NCBI GenBank assembly: GCA_948567375.1
Contig: OX419760.1
Location: forward strand, 52,018,001-52,082,000
Reading direction: 5' to 3'
From: Lunularia cruciata
Lineage: Eukaryota; Streptophyta; Marchantiopsida; Lunulariales; Lunulariaceae
DNA: 64,000 bases
The notes under the pieces are model-generated. The model had not been told where the DNA came from and ran no database searches. It worked only from the letters and a program-made list of their open reading frames with translations. Every line of letters begins with the position of its first letter. Position 1 is the stretch's first letter. Shown in pieces: positions 61,371-64,000 of the stretch. Position numbers and translations under genes: made by a program.

Positions 61371-61640
61371 AAGAGATGATGACATCAACATCCACTAGCA
61401 AGGGGAATCCCAATAAAAGTGGAAATTGTGTAGAGTAGGGGTAACCATTATCAAGTATTTGAGCAAGAATGTTTTCTATGAGTGTGGGAATCTTGGTCAA
61501 CACTCTAAGAGAGCAATGCCATCTTCCATCAGCCATGCATAAGACGGTGGAAGTCTTGGTCATCTCTTTCAACCTTAAGGTTTCCATCATAGCCTTGTTC
61601 ATTATGTTATCAAGGATCCTGAGTCAATGTGGCAATTTGG
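61371..61640 (-). pseudogene. Retropepsin of element E5
   Basis: The minus strand reads an IDSGS active-site turn at about 61615-61630. After a frameshift it continues MNKAMMETLRLKEMTKTS and VLCMADGR, the usual spacing of plant gypsy proteases (active site, then a LGL-like helix, then LADGS/R). This supports the assignment even though the frame is broken. Confidence 0.6.
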
Positions 61641-63096
61641 GATGATGCTTTCCTAGATGGTTATGGGAATAATTGGGTCATGGACCTTTGTGTAAAGCAC
61701 ATGGTGATCCATTAGAATCTCCTAAACCAAGGTGGTATGTGAGATGCCCATAGTTGGAAGTGATGGATTATCTATGAGAATGGTTTCTATCACTATGGGA
61801 CAATGTTCTCGACAAGCTGATCCTTGAAGAGAACTAAAGGCTAAAATCCTTGAAGCAAACTACAAGCTATAGAAATTTGTGAGGAAGTTCCTATAGAACT
61901 CCTCACAAAGTTCTAGAGCTTCCTATGTCCTATGGGAGATACTCTATATGGTTGTTTCAATGTGATGTTGGCTCTTATATTTTGCCAAATTGGCAATAAT
62001 GTTGTAATTGTGTATGATAGAAGTTAGATATTGCTTTGCCAATGTATCAAACATAGGCATTGCATCCTTATACATCTCAAGAATTGATTGAGTGACTTGA
62101 TCATGTGGCACTTCTTCATCTAACCTCCCAAAAGAATGAATTTTTGAATTAGAGCTACTGCCCAAAGTAGGTGCTTCATAAGTGTAAGATTGTGTTGTAA
62201 GGAACACATTCAACTTTGAAATAGCACTTGTATTAGTTAAAATGGCCTCTCCCATAATGGATCCTTCCTCAATGGCAATAAAGTGCATTTTCTCATGAAT
62301 GCAACATGATTTTGTGGTTCATTTTGTATGGGGTATCTTGTGCTTGAGTTATAAAGTTCTTGAATTTTGTGCATTGCGCCATGGTTAGTGATTTCCAACA
62401 AAATGCACAATGAGTAGGCTTGTTTGGGCATTGGTTTGCATAGTGATTCCCACTAGATTGAGGATAGTGTATTGTGGGTCTATAAGATCCTTTGCATCAT
62501 CTATTTCCTCTTCCTCCTTGGAAAGGAAGATCCAACAAGTGCTAGTTGAAATTATTGTGTTATGACACAACATCAATGTCATGTGCTCTTTCTTTGCTTG
62601 GTTCTTGGCACCTTCAAAGTGTCATCCAATTGGCCATTTTGTGCATGTACCTTCTATAGTGCATACAAAAATTTGGAATGTCTAAGTAGCACATTGAGTA
62701 TTAGTGTGTCTTCTTCCAAGGCAACATGTACAAGAGATCTCTCCCCTAGCAGTAATGTTTACTAGGTTCCTCTTTTGAGGTTGTTGTGCAAGCTGAAGGT
62801 TCTCTAGTTGTTCCAACTTTACTAAGATGTCTTCCATCTTGATGTTTGATGCAAGAACATTGGTAACTACAAGCATTGTTAGTCCCAACTAAGCCAAAGG
62901 ATCTATGGAAGGCACTTAGGAACTAGTATTAATGCATGCATTGTTCACATGCCGGCATTGGTTGAGGTGTCACATAGTGACTCATTGTCAAATTTCTTCC
63001 ATAAAAGTAATTAGGCTCCTAGAATCCCTAAGCAGCAACAAAAAGATTATGCACTATGCTCCATTTGAATCTTGGTTAGCAAGGCTCCCATAAGGC
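61641..63096 (-). pseudogene. Gag of element E5 with zinc knuckles
   Basis: A coiled-coil-like stretch (VLASNIKMEDILVKLEQLEN, 62880-62800) is followed by an intact CCHC knuckle, CTCCLGRRHTNTQC (62732-62691, spacing C-x2-C-x4-H-x4-C). A second, degraded Cys-rich segment (CPNKPTHCAFC at about 62435-62405) comes next, and further downstream a helical region (EVPHDQVTQSILEMYKDAMP near 62120-62030). The gag begins to the right of solo LTR R2, at 64000-63677. Frameshifts separate the pieces. Confidence 0.65.
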
Positions 63097-63676
63097 TATA
63101 ATTTTTTGAGGATATGAGAACCCCCAAGAGAAACACAAGGCTTCAGCCCCCAATACTCTGATGCCCCCAAAGGAGCACCTTGTCTTTTTATATAACAATG
63201 AGTATTTCCTCAAAGAGAGCTCCACCTTTGGATCAAATACATGGATTAGTGACATTCCAATGAGCTCTACCCTTAGATTAGTTGCATGGATGGGTGACAT
63301 GTTGGCCCTTGTCATATCTGGTTGGTCAAACAAGTTTGACTAAAGAGAATCTTTAGGGAATCTCCTACATGAAGCTCAGAACAATATGGGTGAGGTATCA
63401 TTGGAAAGCTCTCAATGAGACAAACATTGGGGAAGGAGAAGGCAATGTCTTTTCCTTTGGAGAGATGTATCCATCCATTCATCCCTCCAAATGTTTTTGG
63501 CCTCCAAAATTGGCTCTAAAGTTTTTTGGGTGCTTTTGGCCTCTGCACTATTAGTGAAAGTACTCTTTTAGTGACACCTTTATTTAATCTACTTACACCA
63601 TCGTATATAATATCCTTCTAGATATTACCAAGCCAATTTCCACCTCTAGATAGTTTATCTAGCTAATAGTATTACA
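63097..63676 (-). mobile_element. Solo LTR R2 with perfect target-site duplication
   Basis: On the minus strand it starts TGTAATACT at 63676 and ends AATTATA at 63097. It is flanked on both sides by the same 5 bases, aaggc (63092-63096 and 63677-63681). It is homologous to solo LTR R1 (34247-34996), with shared blocks such as aaaagagtactt, gagctttccaatg and gacaaggtgctcc. It interrupts the gag of element E5, whose sequence continues on both sides. Confidence 0.85.
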
Positions 63677-64000
63677 AAGGCCATGTCTTGCTCATTAGCT
63701 TAAGCCCAACATCATGCTTCCTCAAATGCCTAAGTTATTGTAGCAGCTTTGTTGTGAATGAAGAATTTTTTAATGTCCTTAGATAATGCATTTTTAAATT
63801 AGGTGAGAGTTGTTGTAAGATCTAGGGCTAGGGTTGGTATGATCATTGAAGATATGTATTGAAATTGTTGAATAAAAGCTTGCATCATTTTGTTGTGTCC
63901 TTTACAAAGCCTATATCTTGTCTTTGAGTTGTTCTTGTCATCCTTCTGCTCATATCAATGCATAATTGTACTCATGGTAGGTCCTACACCACTAAACTAG
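63677..64000 (-). pseudogene. 5' part of E5 gag, continuing past the window
   Basis: The minus strand from 64000 matches plus-strand 44450-44760 of E4 (for example the tcaatacatatc, attcttcat and gaggaagca blocks). It is therefore the same gag, cut from its remainder by solo LTR R2. The 5' LTR of E5 must lie beyond the window end. Confidence 0.6.

Noticed and set aside
1-64000. CRISPR array, bacterial operons, tRNA or rRNA genes
   Set aside because: I found no regularly spaced identical repeats, no ribosome-binding-site-led gene runs and no recognisable tRNA or rRNA sequence by eye; a dedicated tRNA scan was not possible.

Overview
The window is plant nuclear DNA: spliced genes, degenerate Ty3/gypsy LTR retrotransposons and AT-rich spacers, with no sign of bacterial or organellar organisation. 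A bryophyte or other early-diverging land plant is my best guess, because SERAC1-like hydrolases duplicated next to a compact housekeeping gene fit such genomes. This is inference and weakly supported; no marker in the window fixes the species.

Left part (1-22660): a decayed, partly scrambled array of duplicated modules. From repeats visible by eye the most complete unit (about 10660-17720) runs P/Q (10660-11580), B plus an AT-rich segment (11600-12530), A (12530-14480), gene G (14689-16770), H (17040-17330) and I (17330-17720). Partial units lie at 1-2250, 5190-9170 and 17860-22660. Module G is a minus-strand, three-exon alpha/beta-hydrolase of the SERAC1-like type. Copy 1 (6252-8340) is open throughout and predicts 436 residues. 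Copy 2 (14689-16770) keeps every splice site and the reading frame but has one TAG codon. Both carry GHDLGG where the family normally has a GHSxGG nucleophile elbow. A fragment of a gypsy integrase and tandem repeats (2250-4996) interrupt the first unit, and a strong foldback hairpin lies at its edge.

Middle (22660-25140): a minus-strand two-exon gene for the MWFE/NDUFA1 subunit of mitochondrial complex I (62 residues), with a TATA box and a candidate poly(A) signal. Both exons are too short to stand out as ORFs. A 24-nt-arm hairpin lies at 22754-22817.

Right part (25140-64000): AT-rich DNA made largely of nested, dead LTR retrotransposons. Recognisable parts are a gag-protease remnant (31374-33650, plus); a chromovirus with both LTRs, a tRNA-iMet-like primer site, a duplicated protease/RT start, RT and a chromodomain (33874-40165, plus); a second chromoviral integrase (40390-40930); a gag of another family (43776-45100, plus) whose relative in the opposite orientation spans 55430-64000 with gag, protease, RT, RNase H, integrase and an extra 3' ORF; a minus-strand gag/integrase element (50000-53680); and three decayed coiled-coil ORFs. 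Two related solo LTRs (34247-34996 and 63097-63676) are flanked by target-site duplications. Apart from hydrolase copy 1 and NDUFA1 I see no gene likely to make protein.
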